This document shows positions 47,392 to 57,391 of a stretch of DNA of 64,000 nucleotides, in pieces. Within the stretch, counting starts at the first letter, position 1. Each line of letters opens with the position of its first letter. Source of the stretch: Blastocatellia bacterium (GTDB taxonomy: Bacteria; Acidobacteriota; Blastocatellia; HR10; J050); assembly GCA_026985075.1 (NCBI GenBank), contig JALSQX010000067.1, forward strand, positions 186,001 to 250,000, given 5' to 3'. Below the pieces are notes generated by a model. It was given only the letters and a program-made list of their open reading frames with translations, did no database searches and had not been told where the DNA came from. Made by a program: the position numbers and the translations under genes.

Positions 47392-47563
47392 CAGAAACTG
47401 CGGAGCATATCTTATGCGTTTCCAATCTGTTACCAGCCAGGAGCGGGATGAGCGAGCCGTTGGGGGAGCAACATTCGGGGAAAATTTCCCTGTTCGCGGG
47501 CGCTCGCAACACCCGAGCGTCGCTCTCGTCCTATTGGGCCGCAGGCTCTGGAGCGCGCCGCCA

Positions 47564-48241
47564 TCACGACGTCTCGTCTCTCAACACGTAACCGACGCCG
47601 CGAACGGTCTGGATCAATTTGGGTTCGAAATCGCGATCGATCTTATTGCGCAGGTAATTGATATACACGTCGATGACGTTGGTCAAGGCATCGAAGCTCT
47701 CCCCCCAGGCGCTTTCGGCCAGGATCGTGCGCGACAACACGCGATTCTTGTTTCGCAACAGGCACTCCAGCAGGGCGAACTCCTTCGGCGTGAGGGCGAT
47801 GTCGCGCCCGCCACGCGTCACTCGTCGGGAGATCGGATCTAAGATCAGGTCCGCCGCCTGCAACTGCAGGGTGAGATCATATTGGCTTCGACGCTGCAAG
47901 GCGCGCAATCGCGCCAACAATTCGGCAAAGGCGAAGGGTTTCGTCAGGTAATCGTCGGCACCACTATCGAGGGCCTGGACCTTCACATCCACCGTATCCC
48001 GCGCTGTGAGCATGAGGATAGGCGTCTTAATGCCTTGCCGACGGAGATCGCGGCAGAGCTCAATCCCATCACGGGCGGGCAAGGCAATGTCCAGGACGAT
48101 CACATCATAATCACGCTCTGTGGCTCGATGCCATCCCTCGTCCCCATCGTAAGCCAGGTCCACGACATAGCCTTCCTCTTGGAGGCCACGCTTGAGCGAA
48201 GCGGCCATCTTTTTCTCGTCCTCCACGATGAGCACGCGCAT
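47564..48241 (-). CDS. OmpR/CusR-type response regulator
   Basis: 225 residues from the ATG at 48241. The receiver domain has D51 as phospho-acceptor (VIVLDIALPARDG), the conserved Thr in MLTARD and Lys in LTKPF. The winged-helix DNA-binding domain is at about 128-220, with LTPKEFALLECLLRNKNRVLSR and VIDVYINYLRNKID. The QEEGYVVDLAYDGDEGW head resembles CusR/CopR copper-response regulators, but the signal is not decidable. No partner kinase is adjacent, so this is an orphan regulator. Confidence 0.92.
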   Translation of the reverse strand: MRVLIVEDEKKMAASLKRGLQEEGYVVDLAYDGDEGWHRATERDYDVIVLDIALPARDGIELCRDLRRQGIKTPILMLTARDTVDVKVQALDSGADDYLTKPFAFAELLARLRALQRRSQYDLTLQLQAADLILDPISRRVTRGGRDIALTPKEFALLECLLRNKNRVLSRTILAESAWGESFDALTNVIDVYINYLRNKIDRDFEPKLIQTVRGVGYVLRDETS

Positions 48242-48588
48242 AACCTCATCACAGTATAGCACCGGATTCGGCTGAAGGAGGAATAGGTTCGGGCGAAGGT
48301 ATGCGACGCGCTCTCGACCGCGGGACATCGCCGAAAGGAGGAATGGGGATTTCGGCCAAGAGAAAAAATCGGCTCGCACAACCGCAAACTCAGACGCGCC
48401 CGCCCTCAAGTGACTCGTGGTGATGACGATGAACTGCCCGAACGCGATACACCACTACGGGCCCGGATGCGCCCGCACGCGAAGAGCCGGGCAGTGATGT
48501 CCGACGCGGGCTGGTTCAAGACGAAGGCTCCTGTCACACTCGACAGCTCAAAGCGGCAGGGCGGCGATCAGTCCCCCTCTCCTGCGAC
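48242..48588 (-). other. 347-base gap between ilvD end and the OmpR-type gene
   Basis: No supported gene. A TATACT box lies near 48248-48253 on the - strand, a few bases before the OmpR-type start, but no -35 box is at the right distance. I see no T-run terminator for ilvD. Confidence 0.3.
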
Positions 48589-50256
48589 TCATCCGGTCAC
48601 GGCGCCCCGAGAAGCCGATGAGACGAGCCGGGCATACTTGGCCATGACGCCCGTCGTGTACCGGGGAGGCGGAGGCGTCCATCGATCCAATCGAGCCTTC
48701 AATTCCTCGTCTGGGATCTCCACGTCGAGCCGGCGCTGCGGGATGTCGATGACAATGATATCCCCATCGCGGAGCGCGGCGATCGGTCCTCCAACAGCCG
48801 CCTCGGGAGCCACATGACCGACCATCAATCCATGGGTTGCACCGGAGAAGCGCCCATCGGTGAGAAGAGCGACCGATGGACCGAGTCCCGCGCCCTGAAT
48901 CGCTCCGGTCACGGCCAACATTTCGCGCATTCCCGGGCCCCCTTTCGGTCCCTCATATCGAATGACGACGACATCCTCTGGTTTCACATCTCCTCGCTGG
49001 ACGGCGGCGAAGGCATCCTCTTCACAATCGAACACCCGGGCCGGGCCTCGATGATACTGCTTCCGTTTGCCGGCGATTTTCAGCACGCTTCCTTCGGGTG
49101 CCAAGTTCCCTTTCAATATGACCAATCCACCGTTGGGCGAGAGGGGATCCGAGAGTGGACGGATGACCGTTTGTCCCGGCGTCTCCTCTGCAGCCCGCGC
49201 TTCCTCACCAATGGTCCGGCCGGTCACCGTCAGGGCCTCCTCGCTGAGGAGTCCCGCTTCTAACAACCGCCGAGCGACGACGCCGACTCCGCCGGCTCGA
49301 TAGACATCGTGGGCCACATAGCGTCCCCAGGGCTTGAGATCGGCCAGCAGCGGTGTACGAGCGCTGATCGTATCGAAATCGTCAATGCTCAACTCCACGC
49401 CCGCTTCGTGGGCCACGGCCAACAGATGCAATACGGCATTAGTCGATCCCCCGGTGGCCGCTACGGCGGCGATGGCATTCTCAATCGCCGGCCGGGTGAG
49501 AATGTGATGGGGCCGGATATCGCGACGCAACAGTTCCATCACCAGTTGCCCACACTGGAAGGCGACCTCTTCCTTACGTGGATCGGTCGCCGGAACCATG
49601 GCGCTCCCCATGGGCGAAATACCCATCATCTCGAATGCGGTGGCCATGGTGTTGGCCGTGAACTGGCCCCCACAGGCGCCCGCTCCCGGGCAGGCGGCGC
49701 TCTCCAATTGCCGCAATTCGCTCTCGGTCATCTGCCCGGCAGCACAGGCACCCACGGCTTCGAACACGTCCTGAATAGTCACATCTCGCCCCTGGAACTC
49801 CCCGGGGAGAATCGATCCGCCATAGAGCATCAGTCCCGGAATATCCAATCGAGCCAGCGCCATCACCGAGCCGGGGATCGTCTTGTCGCAGCCCGAAATG
49901 GTCACCAGAGCATCGAACAGATGGCCTCGAGCGACCAGCTCGATGGAATCAGCGACCACTTCTCGACTGATGAGCGAGGCTTTCATGCCTTCGGTGCCCA
50001 TGGCCACCCCATCAGAGATGGAGATAGTGTTGTACTCGATGGGCGTCCCACCGGCAGCGCGCACGCCTTCCTTGACTTTTTCGGCCAGCCGCCGATGATG
50101 ATAGTTACACGGCATCACTTCGATCCAGCAATGAGCTACGCCCACCAGCGGGCGCGCCAGATCCTCATCGGTGAATCCAACCGCTTTGAGCATCGCTCGC
50201 GCCGGAGCTCGGCTGGGTCCTTCGGTGAGCACATGACTGCGATGTTTCAATTCCAT
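48589..50256 (-). CDS. ilvD: Dihydroxy-acid dehydratase
   Basis: Fe-S enzyme that dehydrates dihydroxy-acids to the keto-acids of valine and isoleucine synthesis. It has 555 residues from the ATG at 50256, which has GGAGGGAG upstream. Cluster cysteines C50, C123 (SGCDKTIPG) and C195 ([17 protein letters not shown]) are in place. It is the last gene of the ilvB-ilvN-ilvC-ilvD operon. Confidence 0.96.
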   Translation of the reverse strand: MELKHRSHVLTEGPSRAPARAMLKAVGFTDEDLARPLVGVAHCWIEVMPCNYHHRRLAEKVKEGVRAAGGTPIEYNTISISDGVAMGTEGMKASLISREVVADSIELVARGHLFDALVTISGCDKTIPGSVMALARLDIPGLMLYGGSILPGEFQGRDVTIQDVFEAVGACAAGQMTESELRQLESAACPGAGACGGQFTANTMATAFEMMGISPMGSAMVPATDPRKEEVAFQCGQLVMELLRRDIRPHHILTRPAIENAIAAVAATGGSTNAVLHLLAVAHEAGVELSIDDFDTISARTPLLADLKPWGRYVAHDVYRAGGVGVVARRLLEAGLLSEEALTVTGRTIGEEARAAEETPGQTVIRPLSDPLSPNGGLVILKGNLAPEGSVLKIAGKRKQYHRGPARVFDCEEDAFAAVQRGDVKPEDVVVIRYEGPKGGPGMREMLAVTGAIQGAGLGPSVALLTDGRFSGATHGLMVGHVAPEAAVGGPIAALRDGDIIVIDIPQRRLDVEIPDEELKARLDRWTPPPPRYTTGVMAKYARLVSSASRGAVTG

Positions 50257-50420
50257 ATCTCCCTCCACCTCTACTGCCCCCTTCTGCGAGGCCCGAACGT
50301 CGCCTCCGGACATTCAAGGCGTCTTCGAGATCCCATGGTCCATACTCCTCTGGCGAACCGGCATTGTCTGAAGCGGCCGCCGAGGGACTCGACGATCGTC
50401 GGTTAGGACGCGCCCAGAAA

Positions 50421-51485
50421 TCAATCTCCTGATCCTGGGGAAGCCACCGCCGTCTCTTTCGTCGGGGTCTCAGTCTTCTGTTCCGACGATCGTCCCTCCT
50501 TGAGCCATCCCATCATCTTCCGCAACCGTCGTCCCACCTCCTCGATAGGGTGCTCCGCCTCCTGGCGGCGATAGGCATTGAAGCTCGGTCGCCCGGCCTG
50601 ATTCTCCAGAATCCACTCGCGAGCGAATGTTCCATTTTGAATGTCTGTGAGCAGTTTTTGCATCTCCGCTTTCACGCGATCATCGATTACCCGCGGGCCG
50701 CGCGAATAGTCCCCATACTCGGCCGTATCGCTGATCGAATAGCGCATATAACTCAAGCCGCCCTCATAGATCAAATCGACGATGAGCTTGAGCTCGTGCA
50801 GGCACTCAAAGTAGGCGACCTCGGGCTGATAGCCGGCGTTGACCAGCGTTTCGAATCCGGCCTTGATGAGGGCCGACACCCCTCCACAGAGGACGGCTTG
50901 CTCCCCGAAGAGATCGCTCTCGGTCTCCTCCCGGAAGGTGGTCTCGATGACGCCCGCTCGCGTACATCCGATACCCCGAGCATAGGCTAAAGCGGTCGCT
51001 TTGGCTTGACCGGTGGCATCCTGGTGGACGGCCAGCAAAGCGGGTACGCCGACTCCTTCGACGAACAGTTCTCGCATGCGGTGACCCGGTGCTTTGGGCG
51101 CAATCATGGAGACATCCACGTCCGACGGAGGGACGATCTGGTTGTAGTGAATGTTGAATCCATGAGCGAACATCAACGTTTTGCCCGAGGCGAGGTGATC
51201 TCTGATGCTCGTCTCATAGACCTGACGCTGCACCGGGTCGGGCACCAGCATCATGATGACGTGCGCTCGAGCCGCCGCCTCGTTCACCGGAGCCACGGTC
51301 AACCCTTCAGCCTCTGCCTTCGCCCACGACCTGCTCCCCGGATATAATCCCACGATGACCTGAACGCCGCTATCACGAAGGTTCAGCGCGTGAGCATGTC
51401 CTTGACTCCCGTAGCCAATGATGGCGACGGTCTCACCTTGAAGTCGCGAAAGATCTGCATCGCTGTCATAGTAGACATGAGCCAT
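50421..51485 (-). CDS. ilvC: Ketol-acid reductoisomerase
   Basis: Isomerises and reduces acetolactate-type acids with NADPH, second step of the pathway. It has 354 residues (class I). The N-terminal nucleotide site is [21 protein letters not shown]. The knotted C-terminal domain includes [19 protein letters not shown] with metal-binding acidic residues, and [16 protein letters not shown]. It lies 91 bases after ilvN and 164 before ilvD. Confidence 0.97.
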   Translation of the reverse strand: MAHVYYDSDADLSRLQGETVAIIGYGSQGHAHALNLRDSGVQVIVGLYPGSRSWAKAEAEGLTVAPVNEAAARAHVIMMLVPDPVQRQVYETSIRDHLASGKTLMFAHGFNIHYNQIVPPSDVDVSMIAPKAPGHRMRELFVEGVGVPALLAVHQDATGQAKATALAYARGIGCTRAGVIETTFREETESDLFGEQAVLCGGVSALIKAGFETLVNAGYQPEVAYFECLHELKLIVDLIYEGGLSYMRYSISDTAEYGDYSRGPRVIDDRVKAEMQKLLTDIQNGTFAREWILENQAGRPSFNAYRRQEAEHPIEEVGRRLRKMMGWLKEGRSSEQKTETPTKETAVASPGSGD

Positions 51486-51576
51486 GACGTTTTCCTCCCG
51501 ACGTATTTCTCCTTCACGGCCTGAATTTCTCTCCCGAGCAAAGAACGGCGCCGTCCGATCGGGAACCCCGCGCCAG

Positions 51577-52092
51577 TCACGATGATCCCCCCGTGGCCGT
51601 TACCCGATGAGGGCTGGTCAGTCCCCGAGCCATCGCTACGGCACCCGTTCGCGCCACTTCCTCAATCTCGTATTTTCGGAAAAGCTCGATGAACGCCTCG
51701 ATTTTTTCTGTATCGCCGGTAGCCTCGAAGATATACGAGTCCGACCCCACATCGATGACGCGCGCCCGGAAGAGCTCGGCTTCTTTGAGGATCTCCATCC
51801 GCTGTGACGGATCGACGCGCACTTTGAGCAAAACCAGTTCCCGCTCCACCGTCTTTCCGTCAGAAAGATTGGCCACGCTGATGACGTCGATCATCTTGTC
51901 CAATAACTTCAGAAGATGCGCTACCACTCGAGGTTCGAGATTGACGACCATCGTGATATGTGACAGCGTCGGATCATCGGTCTTGGCCACGCTCAGGCTT
52001 TCAATGTTATATCCTCGAGCGCTGAACAATCCGGCAATCCGCGCCAATACCCCGGATTTGTTCTCCACCAGCAACGAAATCGTCTGATTCAT
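51577..52092 (-). CDS. ilvN: Acetolactate synthase small (regulatory) subunit
   Basis: Regulatory partner of IlvB that confers feedback sensitivity. It has 171 residues. The N-terminal ACT domain (residues 4-75) carries the [28 protein letters not shown] motif with the valine-site glycine. A C-terminal ALS_ss_C domain with VDPSQRMEI and [14 protein letters not shown]-type segments follows. Its start is seven bases after the ilvB stop, so the subunits are made together. The symbol ilvH is equally used for this subunit. Confidence 0.95.
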   Translation of the reverse strand: MNQTISLLVENKSGVLARIAGLFSARGYNIESLSVAKTDDPTLSHITMVVNLEPRVVAHLLKLLDKMIDVISVANLSDGKTVERELVLLKVRVDPSQRMEILKEAELFRARVIDVGSDSYIFEATGDTEKIEAFIELFRKYEIEEVARTGAVAMARGLTSPHRVTATGGSS

Positions 52093-52099
52093 CTCGCCA

Positions 52100-53830
52100 T
52101 TATGTCAACTGAAAGGTTTTGGGCGACTTGTACTGTCCCTCGATCATCTCCTTGATGGATGCCCCGGGCGGGACCATCGGATAGACGTTCTCTTCGGGCG
52201 CCACATGGACATCCAGCACGACCGGGCCGGGAATAGAGAACGCCTCTTTGATCGTATCGGCCAGGGCGGCGGGCCGGGTGACGCGATAGCCGACGATACC
52301 GAACGCCTCGGCGAGCCGCGCGAAATCGGGCGAGAGACTCAAATCGACTGCCGAATAGCGACCATTGAAGAAGATCTGCTGCCATTGGCGCACCATGCCC
52401 AGATAGGCGTTATTCACGATGACGACCTTGATGGGCAGCCGATGCTCCGCCACCGTCGCCAATTCCTGCATGGTCATCTGGAAGCCGCCGTCTCCGACGA
52501 TCGCCACCACCAACTGATCGGGCCGCGCCATCTGGGCCCCAATGGCCGCCGGAAACCCAAATCCCATGGCTCCCAGACCGCTCGATGAGAGCCACGTTCG
52601 CGGTCGCTTGAAGCGATAAAACTGTGCCGCCCACATCTGATGCTGCCCCACATCCACGCTGATGATGGCATCGCCCTGGGTGACCCGCGCGATCTCTTCG
52701 ATCAATCGCTGCGGTTTGATGACCTCGTCATCATCATCGTAACAGAGGGGATGTTCCCGCTTCCACTGCTCAATCTGGTCGAGCCACGCCCGGCGCTCAC
52801 GATGCCACTCTGGCGGCATCTCGGCTCGCATCTTGACGAGGTGGGGTTTCAATTGCTGGAGCACGAGTTTGGCGTCACCGAGGATGGGGAGATCGACGGG
52901 AACGTTCTTGTTAATCTCCGAAGGGTCGATTTCCACATGAATCTTCTTGGCGTCGGCGGCGAATTCCTCCAACTTGCCGGTCACCCGATCATCGAATCGA
53001 ACGCCAATGGCGAATAACAGATCAGCGTGAGAAATCGCCGTATTGGCATACCAGGTGCCGTGCATGCCCAACATGCCCAGTGACAAACGGTGTACGGTGG
53101 GGAAACCACCGATGCCCATCAGCGTCGTCGTCACCGGGATCTCGGCCAACTCGGCTACTTCCAGCAACTCAGCCGACGCCCCCGAGGTGATGATGCCACC
53201 CCCAGCATATACCACCGGTCGTTGGGCTTCCATGAGGGCCCGCGCCGCGGCTTCGATCTGGTGCGGATCAGCCTCCACGACCGGTCGATACCCCCGGAGT
53301 GAGACCGTCTCCGGATACGAGAATTCCGCATCGGAGAGCAATAAATCCTTGGGCATATCCACGAGGACCGGCCCGGGGCGGCCCGTCGAAGCAATATAAA
53401 ATGCCTCCTTGATGATTCGCGGGAGATCCTCGGTCCGCCGCACCAGATAGTTATGCTTGGTGCATGGCCGAGTGATGCCGACAATGTCGGCCTCCTGAAA
53501 GGCGTCGTTCCCAATGAGATGGGTGGGGACATTCCCGGTGAAGACGACCAGCGGCACCGAGTCCATGTGCGCGGTGACGATCCCCGTGACTAAATTGGTC
53601 GCCCCCGGACCCGAGGTGGCCAAACAGACGCCTACCTTCCCCGATGCCCGCGCGTATCCATCTGCCGCGTGCGCCGCCGCCTGCTCGTGACGCATCAACA
53701 CGTGCTTGATGGGCGCATCGTAGAGTTGATCGTAAATCGACAGCACGACGCCCCCGGGAATTCCAAAGATGACCTCCACGTTCTCTCTCAACAAACACTC
53801 GACGAAAATCTGTGCTCCTTTCATCCTCAT
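52100..53830 (-). CDS. ilvB: Acetolactate synthase large (catalytic) subunit
   Basis: Thiamine-diphosphate and FAD enzyme that makes acetolactate or acetohydroxybutyrate from pyruvate. It has 576 residues from the ATG at 53830, which matches family N-termini ([24 protein letters not shown]) and has GGGAG nearby. ATGs at 53845 or a start at 53875 are alternatives. Catalytic E49 is in [15 protein letters not shown]. The ThDP motif is [12 protein letters not shown] with a downstream [12 protein letters not shown]. The leader upstream contains a complete attenuator. Confidence 0.95.
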   Translation of the reverse strand: MRMKGAQIFVECLLRENVEVIFGIPGGVVLSIYDQLYDAPIKHVLMRHEQAAAHAADGYARASGKVGVCLATSGPGATNLVTGIVTAHMDSVPLVVFTGNVPTHLIGNDAFQEADIVGITRPCTKHNYLVRRTEDLPRIIKEAFYIASTGRPGPVLVDMPKDLLLSDAEFSYPETVSLRGYRPVVEADPHQIEAAARALMEAQRPVVYAGGGIITSGASAELLEVAELAEIPVTTTLMGIGGFPTVHRLSLGMLGMHGTWYANTAISHADLLFAIGVRFDDRVTGKLEEFAADAKKIHVEIDPSEINKNVPVDLPILGDAKLVLQQLKPHLVKMRAEMPPEWHRERRAWLDQIEQWKREHPLCYDDDDEVIKPQRLIEEIARVTQGDAIISVDVGQHQMWAAQFYRFKRPRTWLSSSGLGAMGFGFPAAIGAQMARPDQLVVAIVGDGGFQMTMQELATVAEHRLPIKVVIVNNAYLGMVRQWQQIFFNGRYSAVDLSLSPDFARLAEAFGIVGYRVTRPAALADTIKEAFSIPGPVVLDVHVAPEENVYPMVPPGASIKEMIEGQYKSPKTFQLT

Positions 53831-53884
53831 CTCGCTGTCTCCCATCGCGAATTCCCCGCTCTCCCACACACTCAATCAATAATG

Positions 53885-53924
53885 AAAAAGGCCATTCTCC
53901 GGTTCAGCGGATCATGGCCTTTTT
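53885..53924 (-). terminator. Attenuator terminator hairpin in the ilvB leader
   Basis: On the - strand AAAAAGGCCAT (53924-53914) pairs with ATGGCCTTTTT (53895-53885), an 11-bp perfect stem. An inner TCCG/CGGA stem lies within the loop. The 3' arm ends in five T, followed by CATT. It lies 55 bases before the ilvB start. Confidence 0.9.
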
Positions 53925-53959
53925 CACCCTACTCGTCTTGGCAACCGGCCATCATCCGC
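53907..53959 (-). promoter_or_regulatory. Antiterminator pairing in the ilvB leader
   Basis: On the - strand GCGGATGATGGCC (53959-53947) can pair with GGCCATGATCCGC (53919-53907) in 12 of 13 positions. The second element contains most of the 5' arm of the terminator, so the two structures exclude each other. The first element overlaps the stop codon of the leader peptide. Confidence 0.85.
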
Positions 53960-54134
53960 TGCCCTCGATGACGAGACCAATTACGCCCAAATTGTCGCCT
54001 AGGGCAGTCCAAGAGAGGCGGCGTACAGTTAGGCTTGAGCCAACCAACGAAGCGGATCGAGGCCCGAAGATACCCCACTCCTTCCTCCGCGCCCGATGCG
54101 TTATCTGTCCTCTTTGTGCTCTTTCTCGTGCCAC
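53952..54134 (-). CDS. ilv leader peptide (attenuation)
   Basis: A 60-codon frame from a GTG at 54134 ends at TGA 53954-53952, just before the antiterminator. Its last 16 residues read LGDNLGVIGLVIEGSG: seven of twelve consecutive codons (CTA, TTG, GTA, ATT, CTC, GTC, ATC) specify Leu, Val or Ile. The start is uncertain. The GTG lies about five bases after the predicted transcription start, so leaderless translation is possible. A TTG at 54047 would give 31 residues. Ribosome stalling at these codons would leave the antiterminator free to form. Confidence 0.7.
   Translation of the reverse strand: MARERAQRGQITHRARRKEWGIFGPRSASLVGSSLTVRRLSWTALGDNLGVIGLVIEGSG
53959..54007 (-). promoter_or_regulatory. 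Pause hairpin (1:2) of the ilv attenuator
   Basis: On the - strand CTGCCCT (54007-54001) pairs with AGGGCAG (53965-53959), within the leader-peptide coding region. The second arm touches the antiterminator segment, as expected for a protector/pause stem. Confidence 0.65.
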
Positions 54135-54145
54135 CTGAGGTCAGA

Positions 54146-54174
54146 AGTGTATCAACTTCTTCCGAATTTGTAAA
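54146..54174 (-). promoter_or_regulatory. Sigma-70 promoter for the ilv operon
   Basis: On the - strand TTTACA (54174-54169), 17-base spacer, TACACT (54151-54146). The - strand DNA just upstream (54175-54220) is AT-rich, like an UP element. Transcription would start near 54139. Confidence 0.7.
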
Positions 54175-54252
54175 ATTGATTGTTTTTTAGATGAGATTAA
54201 TTTCGTTTATAAAGAGTGGCGAGTGCCCGGAGAGGATGCTGGTGGCCTGAGA

Positions 54253-55341
54253 TCAATGGGTGAGTCGAATATCACCGCTCACTGTTTTGATGTAGATGGT
54301 GGGGGGACCACCTTGACCGATGGTCCCATGAGCTGATTTGCTGCCGAAACCGCGTTTGAGCAGCAGGTGGATATCGCCACTGATGTCGATGTCCCCTGTT
54401 GTGGTGAACACGCTCACATCGGCATTGAAGGGGGCGAGACAGCGAATGGCGATGTCGCCGCTCACCGTCTCGAACGTGGTGTCCTGCTCGTCAGCCCCCT
54501 CGAGGAGTTCCGCCTGGACATCGCCGCTGACCGTTTGGACCTTGACCGGACCTTGAATGCGTCCGAGCACCACATCGCCGTTCACGGTTTGAACGGAGAC
54601 CTTCCCTTCAACACCCTCAATATGCACGTCGCCACGAACGACGCTGATCCGATCGATGTTGACCTGGCGAGGCAATTTAATCTCCTGGTAGTCGATGTGC
54701 GCCCGGGCGCCGGAAGGCCGTCGCGTTCGAATGATGACGGTGTTCGGGGTAGAGGTATCGACCTCGAGAGTCACCTGCGCCCTCTCGCGAGTCGAGCCCA
54801 GGTGCTTTCTCGCCTTGATGGAGACGAGATCCTTATCCCATGTGGAGATCTTGACGTCGCCGATGTCGGCAAAGAGGGCGAATGTCCCGCCGGAGGTGAG
54901 TGGGATCGTTCGGGTGATCGCGTCTGGCACGGTGGAGGTCTCGTCCAGACCGCCAATGGTGATCTTCTTGCCATCTTTGATGATTTCGATCCCTTCAGCG
55001 CCTTCGGTAATCCGAATGCCTTTCAGTTGGCTCACTCCTCGATACAACCCGTATCCAATGAAACTGAAGGCGAGCAGAAGGCAACCGAGCACACATCCCA
55101 ACACCCAGGGCCAGCGGCGCTTTCGCACGGACTCGGTGGCCACTTCCATGGATGGCGATTCGGGAGGGATATAAGCCGGTTGTGTGGAGCCCGTGGGCCG
55201 CCAGCGCGTCGGAGTAGTTGCGGGAAACGGCTGGGTCCCGGATTCTTCGGAGGAGAGTGCGCCCGTCGCCGTGCCACAGAAACGGCAGAACCGCATTCCG
55301 GGTAAGATCTCAGCACCGCATTGCTTGCAATGATTGGCCAT
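54253..55341 (-). CDS. Zinc-ribbon membrane protein with DUF4097-type beta domain
   Basis: 362 residues. An N-terminal zinc ribbon (CKQCGAEILPGMRFCRFCG, residues 5-23) is followed by a Pro/Thr-rich linker. One transmembrane helix is at about 77-98 (WVLGCVLGCLLLAFSFIGYGLY). The rest is a repetitive beta region with recurring VSGDV/VNGDV units (residues about 160-362), as in DUF4097 proteins that form a right-handed beta-helix. The role is unknown; the domain is probably outside the membrane with the ribbon in the cytoplasm. It is transcribed towards the ilv leader. Confidence 0.8.
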   Translation of the reverse strand: MANHCKQCGAEILPGMRFCRFCGTATGALSSEESGTQPFPATTPTRWRPTGSTQPAYIPPESPSMEVATESVRKRRWPWVLGCVLGCLLLAFSFIGYGLYRGVSQLKGIRITEGAEGIEIIKDGKKITIGGLDETSTVPDAITRTIPLTSGGTFALFADIGDVKISTWDKDLVSIKARKHLGSTRERAQVTLEVDTSTPNTVIIRTRRPSGARAHIDYQEIKLPRQVNIDRISVVRGDVHIEGVEGKVSVQTVNGDVVLGRIQGPVKVQTVSGDVQAELLEGADEQDTTFETVSGDIAIRCLAPFNADVSVFTTTGDIDISGDIHLLLKRGFGSKSAHGTIGQGGPPTIYIKTVSGDIRLTH

Positions 55342-55392
55342 ATGTTGTCCTATCGGCGATTGTTGCCTTCCATGGTGTTGCTCATCGTCCGT

Positions 55393-56931
55393 TCATTTGT
55401 CTAATACGCTCTCGGCCAGAAGATGTTTCTGGATTTTCCCCGTAGCCGTCTTGGGGAAGGCTTCGACGAAGAACACCTTACGAGGGCATTTGAAATCGGC
55501 CAGGTGCTCCTGGCAATAGGCGATGACGTCCTCTTCGGTCCAGGTCTCGCCCTCCTTCAAGATGAGACAGCAGGCCACCTCCTCGCCCCAGATCTCATCG
55601 GGCAATCCAATGACTGCCGCCTCTTTGACCTTGGGATGGCGGTAGAGGACTTCCTCGATTTCCTTGGGATAGATATTGACGCCGCCCCGGATGATCATCT
55701 CTTTCTTCCGCCCGACGAGATAGAGAAAACCGTCTTCATCTCGATAACCTAAATCCCCTGTGTGGAGCCATCCTCCCCGCAAGGCCTCGGCCGTCGCCTC
55801 GGGATTCTTGTAATAGCCTTTCATCACATTTCGTCCCCGAATGAGGACCTCTCCAACCTGACCCGGAGGAAGCTCTCGATCGTGATCGTCCACGATTTTG
55901 ATCTCTTGACCGGGAAGGGGCACGCCCACCGAACCGATTTTCCGCTCCCCCTCAATGGGGTTGAGGGTACTGGCACAGGTTCCTTCGGACAGCCCATATC
56001 CTTCGATGATTTTGGTGTTGAACTTCTTCTCGAACCGGGTGAGAACCTCGACGGGCATCGGCGCCGCGCCGCAAATGCACATGCGCAGACCACTGAGATC
56101 ATAGTGCTCGGCCTCGGGCGCATGCAGCAGGATCGAGTACACGGTGGGCACGCCGCTGAATGTGGTCGCCCGATAGCGGGTGATGTGATGGAAAAAGGTC
56201 TTCGGCGAAAACCCCTCAGTCAGGATGAGGCTCCCGCCCGCCTGCAGCGGCATGAGAATGGTCACAACTTGACCATTGACGTGGAACAGCGGCAGGATGC
56301 ACATGGCTCGCTCATCCGGCCCCATCCTGGAGACCATCACGCCTTGCTGGCTGTTGACGTAATAGTTCTCGTGCGTCAACACCACTCCCTTGGGCTTCCC
56401 CGTCGTCCCCGAAGTGTAAATAATGCCCATCTCGTCTTGCGGGAGAATCTCCACCGGAGGCTCGGATGCTGGAGCCTCGAGAAGTCGTGAGAAGGGGATC
56501 ACCTCCTGGCGCTCCGGCTCGCCGATGACTACCACGTGTTGTATCTTCGGACAGGTCGGCCGGATGGCCTGGATGAGCGGGAGGAAGGTGTCTTCGGTCA
56601 CGATCACAGTGGCATCGGAATTCTCCACGATATATTGTACTTCCTCTGCCTTCAGACGGATGTTGATCGGGACGAGCACGGCGCCCACCTTGGGACCCCC
56701 TAAAAACACATAGACGAACTCAGGGCGATTGGAGAGCAAGAGACATATCTTTTCTCCTTTTCTGATGCCCAATCGAGTCAGGCCATTGGCCAGTCGATTG
56801 GTGATCTCGTCTAATTGGCGGTAGGTTACTTCCAGGTCGTGGAAATAGAGGAAGACCTTATCCGGTCGGTTCTCGGCTTGTCGGCGAAGCAATGCGGGGA
56901 TGGTCTCTGTGATCTCTTCGGATGACGCCAT
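55393..56931 (-). CDS. Acyl-CoA synthetase (AMP-forming), long-chain type
   Basis: Activates a fatty or other carboxylic acid to its CoA thioester with ATP. It has 512 residues from the ATG at 56931. The P-loop motif is IIYTSGTTGKPKGVVLTH, then YGLSEGT, the hinge/adenylate motif GDLGYRDEDGFLYLVGRKKEMIIRGG, and the catalytic lysine in PKTATGKIQK near the C-terminus. The acyl chain length cannot be fixed from sequence. It is the last gene of a short run with Hsp20 and STAS, but separate transcription is possible. Confidence 0.9.
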   Translation of the reverse strand: MASSEEITETIPALLRRQAENRPDKVFLYFHDLEVTYRQLDEITNRLANGLTRLGIRKGEKICLLLSNRPEFVYVFLGGPKVGAVLVPINIRLKAEEVQYIVENSDATVIVTEDTFLPLIQAIRPTCPKIQHVVVIGEPERQEVIPFSRLLEAPASEPPVEILPQDEMGIIYTSGTTGKPKGVVLTHENYYVNSQQGVMVSRMGPDERAMCILPLFHVNGQVVTILMPLQAGGSLILTEGFSPKTFFHHITRYRATTFSGVPTVYSILLHAPEAEHYDLSGLRMCICGAAPMPVEVLTRFEKKFNTKIIEGYGLSEGTCASTLNPIEGERKIGSVGVPLPGQEIKIVDDHDRELPPGQVGEVLIRGRNVMKGYYKNPEATAEALRGGWLHTGDLGYRDEDGFLYLVGRKKEMIIRGGVNIYPKEIEEVLYRHPKVKEAAVIGLPDEIWGEEVACCLILKEGETWTEEDVIAYCQEHLADFKCPRKVFFVEAFPKTATGKIQKHLLAESVLDK

Positions 56932-57003
56932 ACCTGTTTCTCTCCAGGGCGTCCCTCCCTCGTGAAGGGCGAGGAGAGGTCTCGGCGCCCGCATCGCTGG
57001 TCG

Positions 57004-57357
57004 TCAGCCCCCGTAGAGTTTCACGTAGAGAATCCCGTCGCGGTATTCGGTGCTCACGCGGGTCGCATCAATGCCGCATGGGAATTCGACGATGCGTTCG
57101 AAGCGGGAGTAAGCCATTTCCAGCGAATAGTAGCTGAAGCCCTGCTGGAGACTGGTATCGCGACGCACGCCGCTGATGTGCAACCGGTTACCGCGAATGG
57201 CCAGGCGCACATCTTCCTGGCGAACGCCGGCCAGCTCTATTTTCACCAACCATCCCTCGGGCGAGCGAAGGACATCAGCTCTCGGCTGCCACGCCTGTTC
57301 TTCGGCCCAGGCGCCCATAGGGTGGGCGAGAAATCTCCACGGAGCCTTTCTCATCAT
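57004..57357 (-). CDS. Small heat-shock protein (Hsp20/alpha-crystallin)
   Basis: 117 residues from the ATG at 57357 (a longer frame starts at 57381). The alpha-crystallin domain spans about 35-117: DVLRSPEGWLVKIELAGVRQEDVRLAIRGNRLHISG, the SRFERIVEFPCGID segment and the closing YRDGILYVKL strand. The C-terminal I-X-I tail of many Hsp20s is missing because the protein stops at LYGG. ATP-independent holdase function is expected. It lies 34 bases after the STAS gene. Confidence 0.88.
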   Translation of the reverse strand: MMRKAPWRFLAHPMGAWAEEQAWQPRADVLRSPEGWLVKIELAGVRQEDVRLAIRGNRLHISGVRRDTSLQQGFSYYSLEMAYSRFERIVEFPCGIDATRVSTEYRDGILYVKLYGG

Positions 57358-57391
57358 CTCTTCTCTGAGTCTCCCTGGCAACAGGTGAGGA

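Noticed and set aside
54120-54135. Sigma-54 site on the - strand at TGGCACGAGAAAGAGC
   Set aside because: The -24 half matches, but there is no TTGC at the -12 position.
53885-54174. T-box riboswitch upstream of ilvB
   Set aside because: No T-box consensus (GGUGGNACCGCG) or specifier-loop arrangement is present; the Leu/Val/Ile-rich leader frame and competing stems fit ribosome-mediated attenuation instead.
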